Below the pieces are notes generated by a model that saw only the letters and a program-made list of their open reading frames with translations, did no database searches and was not told the DNA's origin. Position numbers and translations under genes: made by a program. Source: Pseudomonas karstica (GTDB taxonomy: Bacteria > Pseudomonadota > Gammaproteobacteria > Pseudomonadales > Pseudomonadaceae). From it: DNA of 41,053 nucleotides. The stretch is taken from positions 1-41,053 of the forward strand of contig NZ_WLYI01000042.1 of the NCBI RefSeq assembly GCF_009707515.1, read 5' to 3'. This document shows, piece by piece, positions 1 through 7,638 of this stretch (within the stretch, counting starts at the first letter, position 1; every line of letters starts with the position of its first letter).

Positions 1-235
1 TCCGTATAACCGTTTGACTCATATTTCTGTTGCGAGGTGCGCTGCCGGCAGTACTTTGATTGGGATTGGCTTGCTCTAATTTTTTTGGTTTATATGTTAT
101 TGGTAAATTGGTAATCAATATCAATAAGTAAGCGGAGGTATCTATAGAGCTGATGTGGATAGGATTGACTTGACCAGTAATCAAGTCAGTAAGTAGACCT
201 TATTGGTGAGTGATTGGGGATGTGATGAGGGGTTT

Positions 236-1282
236 ATGAGTGATAAAGATAATGAGCGCTATAGGGCGCTCATGAGCAAGATTGGTATGCATGTAGAGGG
301 AGTGGGTGTAACAGGGGGGGTGGATCCAAAGTTGATCTGTACATTGAAAGAAGCATCTTCATTGCTGAGAAGATTAATGGTGTCGGAGGGAGATGCGTTT
401 GGTCTAAGTGCTCTAGATGAATCTGGTAATGCATGCTTGGAATATAATGCTCCAGGTAAGATGCTGCTCAAACTACTAAAGCTCCACATTCCTAACGATA
501 GCCGATTTAATGCGCTTTACAAATTTGAGCCGTATATAGAAATGGCGATGGATCACATCAAAGAATTTGGTCTATATCCACTCCTTTTGACATGGTGGAT
601 GCAAAGGTCCGCTAGTGAAGCTCAAATGCTCATGAAACATTTTAATGACTACGTGCATAAGATTCGCCAAGAGGTCAAGTCTGCAAGGTTTTTATCAAGG
701 CTCAACGGTTATCAGCGGTCTAGTAATAAAAACTACAAGGAACTCACAGAATATGTAGACGCGTTGTTTGAGCACCATGCCAGGCTGCTGGTGCTGAGGG
801 TTGACCTTTCCTATTCGAAGGAGAACTCGAAGACGACCCAGGCTCAAGCTAAGCGAGATCGAGAACGCTTGTTCGAAAACGCGAGGTCGAACAAGCTGTT
901 TGGTGACATGCTGGGCTACATCTGGAAGCTGGAGCACGGGCCGGAGAAAGGCTTCCATTATCACATGATGTTTTTCTTTGACGGCTCCAAGGTTCGAGAA
1001 GACGTAAATTTGGCCAAGAGGATTGGTGAGTATTGGAAGTCCGTAGTGACTAAAGGTCGGGGTTTGTATTACAACTGCAATGCAAGCAAATGGCGCTACG
1101 AAAAACGTGGGATCGGAATGGTCAATTATGGAGATGACCTTTTGCGCGAAGGCTTGCAAGCTGCAGTGTTCTATCTGACCAAGACGGATCTCTACATGAA
1201 ACTCCAGACTGTAGGGCGGGGTATGGGAAAGGGTAATCGACCGAGTGGAAAAGGCTCGCGCGGTAGGCCAAGAGCCATCTAG
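236..1282 (+). CDS. Inovirus Gp2-type (YagK/YfjJ C-terminal domain) protein
   Basis: 348 aa from the ATG at 236, which follows the purine run GAGGGG; an upstream TTG at 203 would add 11 residues but has no better ribosome site. The C-terminal half (about residues 165-320) looks like the YagK/YfjJ domain, which is annotated as inovirus Gp2-type: a stretch with LLVLRVDLSY, then WKLEHGPEKGFHYHMMFFFDG with a His-x-His pair, then a region ending VFYLTKTDLYMKL. The His-x-His after a beta strand recalls HUH-type replication or relaxase folds, but that link is inference. The last 20 residues are Gly/Arg/Lys-rich (GKGNRPSGKGSRGRPR), fitting nucleic-acid binding. Base composition is clearly lower in GC than the core genes. 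It faces the hypothetical gene and the integrase, and is probably cargo or a replication gene of the same integrated element. Family call fairly sure; role unproven. Confidence 0.72.
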   Translation: MSDKDNERYRALMSKIGMHVEGVGVTGGVDPKLICTLKEASSLLRRLMVSEGDAFGLSALDESGNACLEYNAPGKMLLKLLKLHIPNDSRFNALYKFEPYIEMAMDHIKEFGLYPLLLTWWMQRSASEAQMLMKHFNDYVHKIRQEVKSARFLSRLNGYQRSSNKNYKELTEYVDALFEHHARLLVLRVDLSYSKENSKTTQAQAKRDRERLFENARSNKLFGDMLGYIWKLEHGPEKGFHYHMMFFFDGSKVREDVNLAKRIGEYWKSVVTKGRGLYYNCNASKWRYEKRGIGMVNYGDDLLREGLQAAVFYLTKTDLYMKLQTVGRGMGKGNRPSGKGSRGRPRAI

Positions 1283-1384
1283 CCGGCAACCAGTGCTAGG
1301 CCTAGGTGCGCACGGTAAAGGGGCCTTGGAAGCGCTGAGGACCGCTTAGGTAATGACGAAATTTGATGTGGTATAGTCCAAATG

Positions 1385-2053
1385 TCATCGTGCTTTCATA
1401 TGCTTATTACTCTCCCACGCACGGTTGACGAGTTCGTCATCACGCATCCACTCTTTAAGCCATTTTTCAATATTTGAGATTTGTAAAGTAGGGATTTTGT
1501 TTTTTTCAATAAACTCACTCAAAGGCTTTTCAAGTTTTGAAATGGCAGTCGTTTTATATGGCCAGCCTGTTTTTGGTTTCAGCTTATATAGCAGCCTTGC
1601 AGCTTCTTCTTTGATTGGTAAAATAGAGTTGTTTCGTCCTTGAGCATTTTTACTGTTTTGCTTGGCACGGCTTTCAGCATCTCTCGCATTAAGGATGGCT
1701 GCAGATTTTTCTATGATTTCGCCGACCATCACACTGGCATAGTTGGTGAAAGCCCATGCCCGGTCACGGTTTTTTTGTGCCTCAGCGGTGCTCCCCAGCT
1801 CGAGGTACAGGCAGGCATATCTCACGTGATGTAGCAGTGTGTTGATTTCTTCATCCTGCTGTATGTCTTTGTCTTCCCAGCGAGTTTCTAATTCAGCTTG
1901 TAGTGCTGGATTGCCTGTGACTGCGCGAATGCTCTCAAACAATTGAGTATAGTCATCGAGATTAAGTAGCGAATCAAAAAAATGATGCCAGAGCAAGCCA
2001 TGGTTTCTAGCTATAGCTTCACCAATTGTGGTGTTGCCTATACTTTGATTCAT
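1385..2053 (-). CDS. Hypothetical protein of the integrated element
   Basis: 222 aa that I do not recognise. The start ATG at 2053 is preceded by GAGGT about 11 bases upstream. The sequence is soluble and highly charged, with no signal peptide or membrane segment. Residues 1-120 are helix-rich with many aromatic positions; about 125-150 is an Asn/Lys/Arg-rich linker; the C-terminal 70 residues (PIKEEAARLLYKLKP... NIEKWLKEWM) resemble a small helical DNA-binding or replication-accessory domain, but this is only an impression. It lies on the minus strand between the Gp2-type gene (convergent) and the integrase (same strand, 162 bp further up), and shares their lower GC. Most likely part of the same mobile element. 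Confidence 0.65.
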   Translation of the reverse strand: MNQSIGNTTIGEAIARNHGLLWHHFFDSLLNLDDYTQLFESIRAVTGNPALQAELETRWEDKDIQQDEEINTLLHHVRYACLYLELGSTAEAQKNRDRAWAFTNYASVMVGEIIEKSAAILNARDAESRAKQNSKNAQGRNNSILPIKEEAARLLYKLKPKTGWPYKTTAISKLEKPLSEFIEKNKIPTLQISNIEKWLKEWMRDDELVNRAWESNKHMKAR

Positions 2054-2215
2054 GTCCGCTGTGACCTCGTGCGGTGGAAATAGCGGCTGAGTTTTTTAGG
2101 CATTGTGCATTCCTTGGTGTTGAACATTAATGCAGTATCGCGCATCGTTAGTTAGCGTTGTGATGAAGAGCAATATTCTACTTTTGCAAGCTGATAGTGG
2201 GATGATGGTTCAAGT

Positions 2216-3430
2216 TCAGAATTTGGAGGTTCTTATGGCAGTGTTTATAAATTTACTCCAGTCGTTCATCAAGAGGCGCCGCTTATCGAGAAAGTTTGAG
2301 CGAGAGTAGGCCCCTTCGGTCTGGTCACGTTCATCATGCGCCAGCGCCATCTCACATACCTCGCGTGGGTAATGGGTACATTCCCCGGCCCAGTCTCGAA
2401 ATGATGACCGAAAGCCGTGTCGTGTGATGTGCTCGTACTCCATGGCATGCAGCAGCGTTCGTACTGCGTTTGCGTGCATGACCCCTGTCTTGCCCTGGCC
2501 TGGAAATAGAAAGACGCTTCCCTCATCTCGTGGAATGCTCTTCACAAGCTCTACGACTTCCTCGGCAAGCGGAATTACGAAAGCTACTCGCATCTTCATT
2601 CGCTCACCAGGCAGCGACCAAATCGCAGCTTCTAGATCAAACTCATCCCAGCGAGCGAACCTGACCATGTGGGCACGTGCGCTGGTCATGATCAACAGTT
2701 GAGCGGCCCAAGACGGAGGCGTGGAATGTGCCCTGAGTTTTATCATCAGATTCGGCATATCCTGCCAGCGCAAAGCTTCAAAGTGCTCACGCTTCCGAGC
2801 CTTCTTCTTTTCAGCACGGCTCAACAGATTGTCTAAGTGCCCGCGCCAGCGAGCAGGGTTCTCACCCTGTCGCAGGTTGCGTGCCTTGGCGGCATCCAAA
2901 ACTTGCTCAATTTGCCCACGTACCTCATCGGCGGTTCGCGTTTTGGTAGCCCAGATAGGTTGCAGCACCTTGAGCACTTCGGGAGTACCGATGTCTTCGG
3001 CTGACAGCTTGCCTATGTGATCAAACGCATACAGCTCCAGCTTTCGCAACCAACCTTTACGCCACTTCTCCGACCACGCCGCGCCATGAGCATCACGGTA
3101 TTCCGTTGCGAGCGTCTCGAACTTCAGTTGCTTGGCTTCGCTTGCACGCTGGGCTTCCCGTTGAGCTGCTCGTTCTATGTCTCTGGCTGCCAAGGGATCG
3201 ATGCCATCACTCAGTTGGCTGCGTTTAGCACTGGCATCTTGCCTAGCCTTCTTGAGGCTCACTTCAGGGAATGAGCCCAAGCCCATCTCTCTACGGCGAC
3301 CTGCCAGTTGGAAGCGAAGTGTCCAGGATTTACTTCCGCTAGGTTTGACTTCCAACCGTAAGCCATCACCATCTTCATAGGTGCCAGGTTCGGTCAGGTT
3401 TTCGATTTGTTTCGGATTCAGTTTACCCAT
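2216..3430 (-). CDS. P4-type tyrosine integrase
   Basis: 404 aa from the ATG at 3430 (preceded by AGGGGA with 6-base spacing); a start at 3481 would add 17 residues of atypical sequence and is less likely. Residues 1-90 fit the DUF4102 Arm-type DNA-binding domain (LTEPGTYEDGDGLRLEVKPSG, then GSFPEVSLKKAR). The middle is the SAM-like core-binding domain, and the C-terminal half is the catalytic domain. Visible catalytic residues are Arg252 (TSARAHM), His338 and Arg341 (HGFR), His365 (LAHDER) and the nucleophile Tyr375 (EGAYSRS), so the enzyme looks intact. Such integrases catalyse site-specific insertion and excision of genomic islands, prophages and P4-like satellites. It sits at the right edge of the accessory segment, as expected for an integrase next to its attachment site, but I found no tRNA or tmRNA gene beside it. 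Confidence 0.93.
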   Translation of the reverse strand: MGKLNPKQIENLTEPGTYEDGDGLRLEVKPSGSKSWTLRFQLAGRRREMGLGSFPEVSLKKARQDASAKRSQLSDGIDPLAARDIERAAQREAQRASEAKQLKFETLATEYRDAHGAAWSEKWRKGWLRKLELYAFDHIGKLSAEDIGTPEVLKVLQPIWATKTRTADEVRGQIEQVLDAAKARNLRQGENPARWRGHLDNLLSRAEKKKARKREHFEALRWQDMPNLMIKLRAHSTPPSWAAQLLIMTSARAHMVRFARWDEFDLEAAIWSLPGERMKMRVAFVIPLAEEVVELVKSIPRDEGSVFLFPGQGKTGVMHANAVRTLLHAMEYEHITRHGFRSSFRDWAGECTHYPREVCEMALAHDERDQTEGAYSRSNFLDKRRLLMNDWSKFINTAIRTSKF

Positions 3431-3595
3431 TGGATTTCCCCTGTAGTCCGTTTTGTCCCCCCATCTGTCCCCCCACTTCATCGTCGGATGAGGTCAAATG
3501 GCGTTGAACACCATCGGACAGAGGAATGCCTTAAACCCCCGGAGTAGCTAAGCTATCAGGAAGATTCTTGGATGGGATAGGATTATTTCGGACAA

Positions 3596-3621
3596 TTAAA
3601 AAGCCGGCTTGTGGCCGGCTT
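3596..3621 (-). terminator. Intrinsic terminator downstream of the repressor region
   Basis: Perfect 8-bp inverted repeat AAGCCGGC / GCCGGCTT with a 5-base loop (3601-3621). On the minus strand the stem is followed by TTTTTAAT. It would end transcription coming leftward from the repressor gene at 3797-4570 before it enters the integrase upstream region. Confidence 0.75.
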
Positions 3622-3639
3622 CTCGGGGACGGGTTAAGT

Positions 3640-3708
3640 CTATTTTTGGTAAACCTCACCAGCCTTCAAATCGTTCACCCAGATTCTCATCTGCGTGATA
3701 GGGGGCAT
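3640..3708 (-). CDS. Possible small ORF, 22 aa (or 46 aa from an upstream GTG)
   Basis: Between the repressor gene and the terminator at 3596-3621 there is a short open frame, MPPITQMRIWVNDLKAGEVY plus QK, ending with TAG at 3640. A GGAGG lies about 11 bases upstream of its ATG (3708). The same frame stays open upstream to a GTG at 3780, which would give 46 aa and nearly abut the repressor stop. The C-terminal residues look protein-like, but the length allows chance. It could be a genuine small protein cotranscribed with the repressor, or the remnant 3' end of a gene disrupted by integration. I do not recognise it. Confidence 0.25.
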   Translation of the reverse strand: MPPITQMRIWVNDLKAGEVYQK

Positions 3709-3796
3709 CAGCGGGAGCTCCTCCGCGTCGCCGGGCAGGTGGGTCGCTTTGCGCCAGCCCCTGCCAAATGTGCGGCGCACTATACCCAAATTATTT

Positions 3797-4570
3797 TCAA
3801 TTTCCCAGCTTCATATCCGCTTTAGAGCCTTCGCCGTTCAATAAATGCTCATCCAGCGGCACTGGTGGTCGGCGGTTGTTGAGGGTTGACCACCAGAACA
3901 CCCAGCCCAGGATTTTCAGGTTTTGCTCGTGCCGTTGGTCGTAGGTCAAATGTTCGTCAGGATGTTCGGCGCTGTTGTGGCTGCGCAGGCGCAAGCCGCC
4001 GCCGGGGCGGTTGTAGAGGTATTTGATGCGCAGCATCCCGTCGTGTTCGAGGGCGTAGATTTGGCCGTCGATGATTTGGGTGCGCCCGCGGTCGATGGCG
4101 AGGGTGGCACCGTCCTGGATGATGTCGGTCATGCTGTTGCCGATCATGTAGGCGCCCAGGGCGCGTTCTGGTGTGACGTTGAGGGTTTCCAGGGTTTGCA
4201 AGGAGAGACGGATGCTTTCCAGTGAATTGAGTGATGCGTGGAGGGGGATTTCCACGTCGATTTTGTTCGGGCCGCAGTCCGGGGTTACAAGGTAGTTGCC
4301 GTTGTCTTCCCGGGCGGGGAGTGCGCTGTTGGAGTCGGGGTTTTCCAGCGGGAAGTTCATGGATGGATGTTTGGGGCCTTCGCCGGTGCGCAGCCAGCGA
4401 CTGGTGACGCACAGCAGTTCGGCAAACTCGTTGAGCCGGGCCATGGGGACGCCGCGTTTGAACCAGTTGTTCACGTGTTGGGGCGTGACGCCGCGGTTCT
4501 TGGCGAAGTCGGAAGCGGAAAGATGAACTTCCCGAAGTAGCGCTCTTAAGCGGTCACCTGATGTATTCAT
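3797..4570 (-). CDS. LexA/CI-type repressor: HTH plus S24 peptidase
   Basis: 257 aa. Residues 1-62 form an XRE-type helix-turn-helix (SASDFAKNRGVTPQHVNNWF). A linker of about 35 residues follows, then an S24 peptidase domain (about 105-225). The catalytic pair is visible: Ser146 in GNSMTDIIQDG and Lys183 in GMLRIKYLY, 37 residues apart as in LexA. A Cys99-Gly100 pair in the linker (TPDCGPNK) is a plausible self-cleavage site, like that of UmuD. The protein should therefore be a phage- or pyocin-type repressor that RecA can inactivate by autocleavage after DNA damage. There is no convincing Shine-Dalgarno before ATG 4570; instead an operator-like palindrome abuts the start codon, which suggests autoregulation and perhaps a very short leader. 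No phage or pyocin genes are adjacent, so its target is unclear. Confidence 0.9.
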   Translation of the reverse strand: MNTSGDRLRALLREVHLSASDFAKNRGVTPQHVNNWFKRGVPMARLNEFAELLCVTSRWLRTGEGPKHPSMNFPLENPDSNSALPAREDNGNYLVTPDCGPNKIDVEIPLHASLNSLESIRLSLQTLETLNVTPERALGAYMIGNSMTDIIQDGATLAIDRGRTQIIDGQIYALEHDGMLRIKYLYNRPGGGLRLRSHNSAEHPDEHLTYDQRHEQNLKILGWVFWWSTLNNRRPPVPLDEHLLNGEGSKADMKLGN

Positions 4571-4620
4571 AAACGCAGAGTTTACTGGCCGGAAAATTAG
4601 ATCAAATAAACTATGCGTTG
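4571..4620. promoter_or_regulatory. Paired operator-like palindromes upstream of the repressor
   Basis: Two related palindromes lie just upstream of the repressor start: AAACGCAGAGTTT (4571-4583) and AAACTATGCGTTG (4608-4620), both of the form AAAC-N5-GTTT/G. Together they form a larger inverted repeat: AACGCAGAGTTTA (4572-4584) and TAAACTATGCGTT (4607-4619) match at 12 of 13 positions. Their centres are 37 bp apart, on nearly the same helical face. Such an arrangement is typical of CI/LexA-family operators; that this repressor binds them is inferred from position. A weak -10-like TCTAAT (minus strand, 4596-4601) lies between them. Confidence 0.6.
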
Positions 4621-4736
4621 AGTTGTTGTATGTAGGTGTTTCCTTAGTGACGGTTAAAACCTGTGTTCATTTTCGTTGGTTAAACATGTTGTGGCATGGT
4701 GTTTAGTTAGTTGTTTGGTTGTTTATGAATTCGCAC

Positions 4737-4765
4737 AAAAAAGCCCCGAATAATCGGGGCTTTTT
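4737..4765 (-). terminator. Intrinsic terminator of ppa (bidirectional)
   Basis: GCCCCGA / TCGGGGC stem (4743-4749 and 4754-4760) with a 4-base ATAA loop, flanked by a run of A on the left and of T on the right. On the minus strand it forms a classic terminator 28 bases after the ppa stop codon, and it could also work rightward. Confidence 0.88.
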
Positions 4766-4792
4766 GATCGCTTGCGCAATGAGTCGCGGGTA

Positions 4793-5320
4793 TCAACCTT
4801 TGTAGGCGGCAACCGACTTCATGATCTCGGTACGGGCGGCTTCTGCGTTGCCCCAACCTTCGATCTTCACCCATTTGCCTTTTTCGAGATCTTTGTAGTT
4901 CTCGAAGAAGTGCTTGATCTGTTCCAGCAGCAATGGCGGCAGGTCGGTGTATTCTTTCACGTCGACGTATAGCTGGGACAACTTGTCGTGGGGTACTGCG
5001 ATGACTTTGGCATCGCCGCCGCCGTCGTCGGTCATGTTCAGGATGCCAACTGGACGCGCGCGAATGACCGAACCTGGAGTGACCGGATAAGGGGTCACGA
5101 CCAGCACGTCGAGGGGGTCGCCGTCGTCGGCCAGGGTGTTGGGGATGAAACCGTAGTTGGCCGGGTAGAACATCGGGGTGGCCATGAAACGGTCAACGAA
5201 CAGGCAGTCGCTGTCTTTGTCGATTTCGTATTTGATCGGCGCGTGGTTGGCCGGAATTTCGATGGCGACGTAGATGTCGTTCGGCAGGTCTTTGCCAGCC
5301 GGAATCTTGCTGTAGCTCAT
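4793..5320 (-). CDS. ppa: Inorganic pyrophosphatase
   Basis: 175 aa from ATG 5320, the usual length for bacterial family I (hexameric, Mg2+-dependent) pyrophosphatases; the open frame runs 30 codons further up but without family character. It hydrolyses pyrophosphate to phosphate in the cytoplasm and drives biosynthetic reactions. Seen in the sequence: the N-terminal block PNDIYVAIEIPANHAPIKYE, the metal-binding signature DDGDPLDVLV with its three Asp residues, and the later YKDLEKGKWVKIEGW. A GGGGGC stretch precedes the start. It is followed by a strong terminator and preceded by a sigma-70-like promoter, so it is probably transcribed on its own, although the upstream gene mtfA has the same orientation. 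Confidence 0.97.
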   Translation of the reverse strand: MSYSKIPAGKDLPNDIYVAIEIPANHAPIKYEIDKDSDCLFVDRFMATPMFYPANYGFIPNTLADDGDPLDVLVVTPYPVTPGSVIRARPVGILNMTDDGGGDAKVIAVPHDKLSQLYVDVKEYTDLPPLLLEQIKHFFENYKDLEKGKWVKIEGWGNAEAARTEIMKSVAAYKG

Positions 5321-5380
5321 TGGGCGTTGCCCCCGTAGTTGGCCATAAAACTTGGCCGGATTGGCCTGAAAGTGGCGGCG

Positions 5381-5410
5381 ATTATAGGCATATTCTGCAG
5401 CTGATGCCAT
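5381..5410 (-). promoter_or_regulatory. Probable sigma-70 promoter of ppa
   Basis: On the minus strand a perfect -10 TATAAT (5381-5386) is preceded, 18 bp upstream, by ATGGCA (5405-5410), which matches 4 of 6 positions of TTGACA. The predicted transcript would begin about 55 bases before the ppa ATG. The site lies in the short gap between mtfA and ppa. Confidence 0.5.
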
Positions 5411-5428
5411 GCGCCAGACGTCGTACGG

Positions 5429-6244
5429 TTATTCGTCGTGTGGCTGATAGCGCCGGTCGCTGGCTTGCAGTCGGGCCAGGCGGGCCAAGGGATCCTGACG
5501 ATAAAAGCGGCTCAGTTGGTCATAGACCTGTGGATAAGTGCTGACCAGTAAATCCGGGGCACTGAAAAAATATTCGCTGGTGACGGCGAAGAATTCCGCA
5601 GGATTTTCCGCTGCATAAGGGTCGATGGGCGTTTCGGCGTCCGGGTCGTGGTCGAGCTGGCGATTCAGGTCGTCGAAGGCGCTTTGCATGACGCTCGCCC
5701 ACTCTTGCACGCGCATGTCGCTGTGTAAGGGGGGGAGGCCGTTAGCGTCGCCGTTGAGCATGTCGAGCTTGTGGGCCAGTTCGTGGATTACCAGGTTGTA
5801 GCCTTCCCAGTTCCCGCTGGCCAGTACGCCAGGCCAGGCGAGGATCACGGGGCCTTGCTGCCAGGCTTCGCCGCTGTGTTCACCGTCCCATTCGTGCTCG
5901 ACGCCGCTGGGGTCGCGATGGCGTTGGGGGCTGAGAAAGTCGTCGGGGTACAGGACGATTTCGTGGAAGCCTTGATACCAGTCGAGATCGCCCAGGTTCA
6001 TCAGCGGCAGTTGCGCCTGGGCGGCGAGCAACAGGCGTTGTTCTTGGTGCAGTTCGACGCCAGGCAGGGCGGTGAGGTGTTTTTGTGCGAGGAACACCAC
6101 GCAAGCGTCCCGCAGCCATTGGTCTTGATCAACGCTGATACCGTCGAGAAAGGTCAGGTGCTGGCGCACCCGCTGCCATGTGTCATCGGCAATCGGGTGC
6201 TTGGCCAGGAGGCGCCGGCGACGCCAGGCGCTGATCGACCACAT
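5429..6244 (-). CDS. mtfA: MtfA-type zinc-dependent peptidase
   Basis: 271 aa, close to the E. coli MtfA (DgsA anti-repressor) length. It is a cytosolic zinc metallopeptidase of the M90 family. The metal site is visible: His154-Glu155-Leu-Ala-His158 (VIHELAHKLDM) and the downstream Glu217 in NPAEFFAVTSEYFF. The block WDGEHSGEAWQQGPVILAWPGV before the HExxH is typical of the family. In E. coli MtfA binds the repressor Mlc and affects glucose uptake; Pseudomonas lacks the same sugar PTS arrangement, so the physiological partner here is unknown. The start codon lies 6 bp after the dedA stop, indicating a dedA-mtfA operon. Confidence 0.9.
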   Translation of the reverse strand: MWSISAWRRRRLLAKHPIADDTWQRVRQHLTFLDGISVDQDQWLRDACVVFLAQKHLTALPGVELHQEQRLLLAAQAQLPLMNLGDLDWYQGFHEIVLYPDDFLSPQRHRDPSGVEHEWDGEHSGEAWQQGPVILAWPGVLASGNWEGYNLVIHELAHKLDMLNGDANGLPPLHSDMRVQEWASVMQSAFDDLNRQLDHDPDAETPIDPYAAENPAEFFAVTSEYFFSAPDLLVSTYPQVYDQLSRFYRQDPLARLARLQASDRRYQPHDE

Positions 6245-6250
6245 CGTTGG

Positions 6251-6907
6251 TCAGTGCGGGCGGGCTTCGGACGACGTGCGGTCAAGGCGGCTGCGAACAA
6301 CGCCGATGATCATCGGCACCAGGGACAGCAGGATGATAAACACCACCAGCAACGACAGGTTTTTCTTGATGAACGGTACGTTACCGAAGAAGTAGCCGAG
6401 AGTAACCAAGCCACCGACCCAGAGGATGGTACCTAGTACGCTGAAGCCGAAGAAGCGCGGGTATGGCATTTTCGCGACGCCGGCAACGAAGGGGGCAAAG
6501 GTCCGCAGGATTGGCAGGAAGCGCGCCAGGGTTACGGTCTTGCCACCGTGTTTGTCATAGAAATCGTGGGTCTTTTGCAGGTAGTCGCGGCGAAAGATCT
6601 TCGAATTGGGGTTGCTGAACAAGCGTTCTCCGGCCGTTCGCCCAATGACGTAGTTGGTGCTGTCACCGAGGATCGCGGCCAGCATCAGCAGGCCCCCCAG
6701 CAAGACTGGGTCCATACCGCCACCAGCGGCGACGGCACCGGCAATAAACAGTAGGGAATCACCTGGCAGGAACGGCATGACCACCAGGCCGGTTTCACAA
6801 AAAATCACCAGAAACAGAATGGCGTAGATCCACGGACCGTAATTGGTTACCAGCAGGTCGAGGTACACGTCGAGATGCAGGATAAGGTCGAGCGGGTTGA
6901 AATCCAT
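6251..6907 (-). CDS. DedA-family membrane protein
   Basis: 218 aa from ATG 6907 (CAGGTG lies 6 bases upstream); a GTG 9 bases earlier is less likely. Several hydrophobic membrane segments are seen, with the DedA/SNARE-associated (VTT) signature: ETGLVVMPFLPGDSLLF near residue 40, and RFLPILRTFAPFVAGVAKM with the conserved arginines near 145-160. DedA proteins are inner-membrane lipid transporters or scramblases tied to envelope integrity, proton-motive force and resistance to some cationic peptides. It heads a two-gene operon with mtfA. A second DedA domain exists in the fusion protein at 24584-25900. Confidence 0.93.
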   Translation of the reverse strand: MDFNPLDLILHLDVYLDLLVTNYGPWIYAILFLVIFCETGLVVMPFLPGDSLLFIAGAVAAGGGMDPVLLGGLLMLAAILGDSTNYVIGRTAGERLFSNPNSKIFRRDYLQKTHDFYDKHGGKTVTLARFLPILRTFAPFVAGVAKMPYPRFFGFSVLGTILWVGGLVTLGYFFGNVPFIKKNLSLLVVFIILLSLVPMIIGVVRSRLDRTSSEARPH

Positions 6908-7011
6908 GGATGGCACCTGTGTGAATGACCCGACTCTATGGGCCTGTGCGAAGCTTCGGGTAATAAGACTACAACAATTTGTCGTATTTCTTACGACCTT
7001 GAAAGGTCCGC

Positions 7012-7017
7012 ATTATA
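7012..7017 (-). promoter_or_regulatory. Possible -10 element upstream of dedA
   Basis: TATAAT on the minus strand, about 105 bases before the dedA start. No convincing -35 is visible at the right spacing, so this is a weak call. Confidence 0.3.
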
Positions 7018-7101
7018 CGGATCGAGCGATGAAAAGCGTGTTGGTTTTGTAGCGAAGGATGTCGCAGATGGGCGGCTATCCTGACCTCCGATCAGTCGGG
7101 G

Positions 7102-7547
7102 CTAGTCTTCGTTGATGGGTAACACGTAGTTCTTGAACTCCGTATCTTCCCGAAACCCAATGGACTCATAGGTCTTCTGCGCCACTTCATTGTCACTGCT
7201 GGTAGACACCCGAAGCCGCACGGCATTCGTTTCCTTGGCCATTTTTTTTCAGGTTATCGACCACCAACTGTCGCCGGACCTCTTCGGCCACATAGATATC
7301 GTTGAGGATCCACACTCGTTTTAGCGACAGCGACGAAAAGCTCGGATACAGCTGGCAAAACCCGAGCAACTTGCTGTCATCGTCATCCGGCAGGGCCAGG
7401 TAAATCACCGACTCCTTGCGGCGAAGGCGTTTTTCCTGGAAGGTCCGCGTCGAGTCGGGGAAGGGCCGCGCGCCGTAAAACTCGCGGTATTACGAACATC
7501 GGAGTCAACAGGTCCAAGTGTTCCAGGGTCGCTTGAGTGATCCGCAT
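7102..7547 (-). pseudogene. GNAT acetyltransferase with two frameshifts
   Basis: Read on the minus strand from ATG 7547 (MRITQATLEHLDLLTPMFV), the frame breaks near 7490. It resumes in another frame with YREFYGARPFPDSTRTFQEK and then VIYLALPDDDDSKLLGFCQL, followed by VWILNDIYVAEEVRRQLVVD, a typical GNAT acetyl-CoA-binding strand-helix. It breaks again in a run of eight A residues (7243-7250 region) and continues in a third frame with MAKETNAVRLRVSTSSDNEV and YESIGFREDTEFKNY up to TAG at 7102. Repaired, it would encode about 148 aa, a normal single-domain GNAT N-acetyltransferase. The first lesion looks like loss of two bases (or gain of one), the second like homopolymer slippage. Either it is a true pseudogene or a sequencing artefact; two separate lesions favour decay. 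Confidence 0.82.
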
Positions 7548-7638
7548 GCTAGGCCTCGACTTCCAGTGGGTTATGACGACACGAGCGGCCGTGGCTTGAT
7601 GCTGCCTAAAACGGTAAAAAATCCTAATCGTGTCGGGA

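Noticed and set aside
1..202. Possible gene or promoter at the left edge
   Set aside because: AT-rich with stops in all frames and no recognisable motif; the neighbouring DNA is outside the window.
156..3585. GGATAGGATT repeated near 157 and near 3576 as possible att direct repeats
   Set aside because: Only 10 bases, with no extended similarity and no tRNA context; chance is likely.
3482..3800. Search for a tRNA or tmRNA 3' end as the integration site
   Set aside because: No cloverleaf or T-loop sequence could be found by eye.
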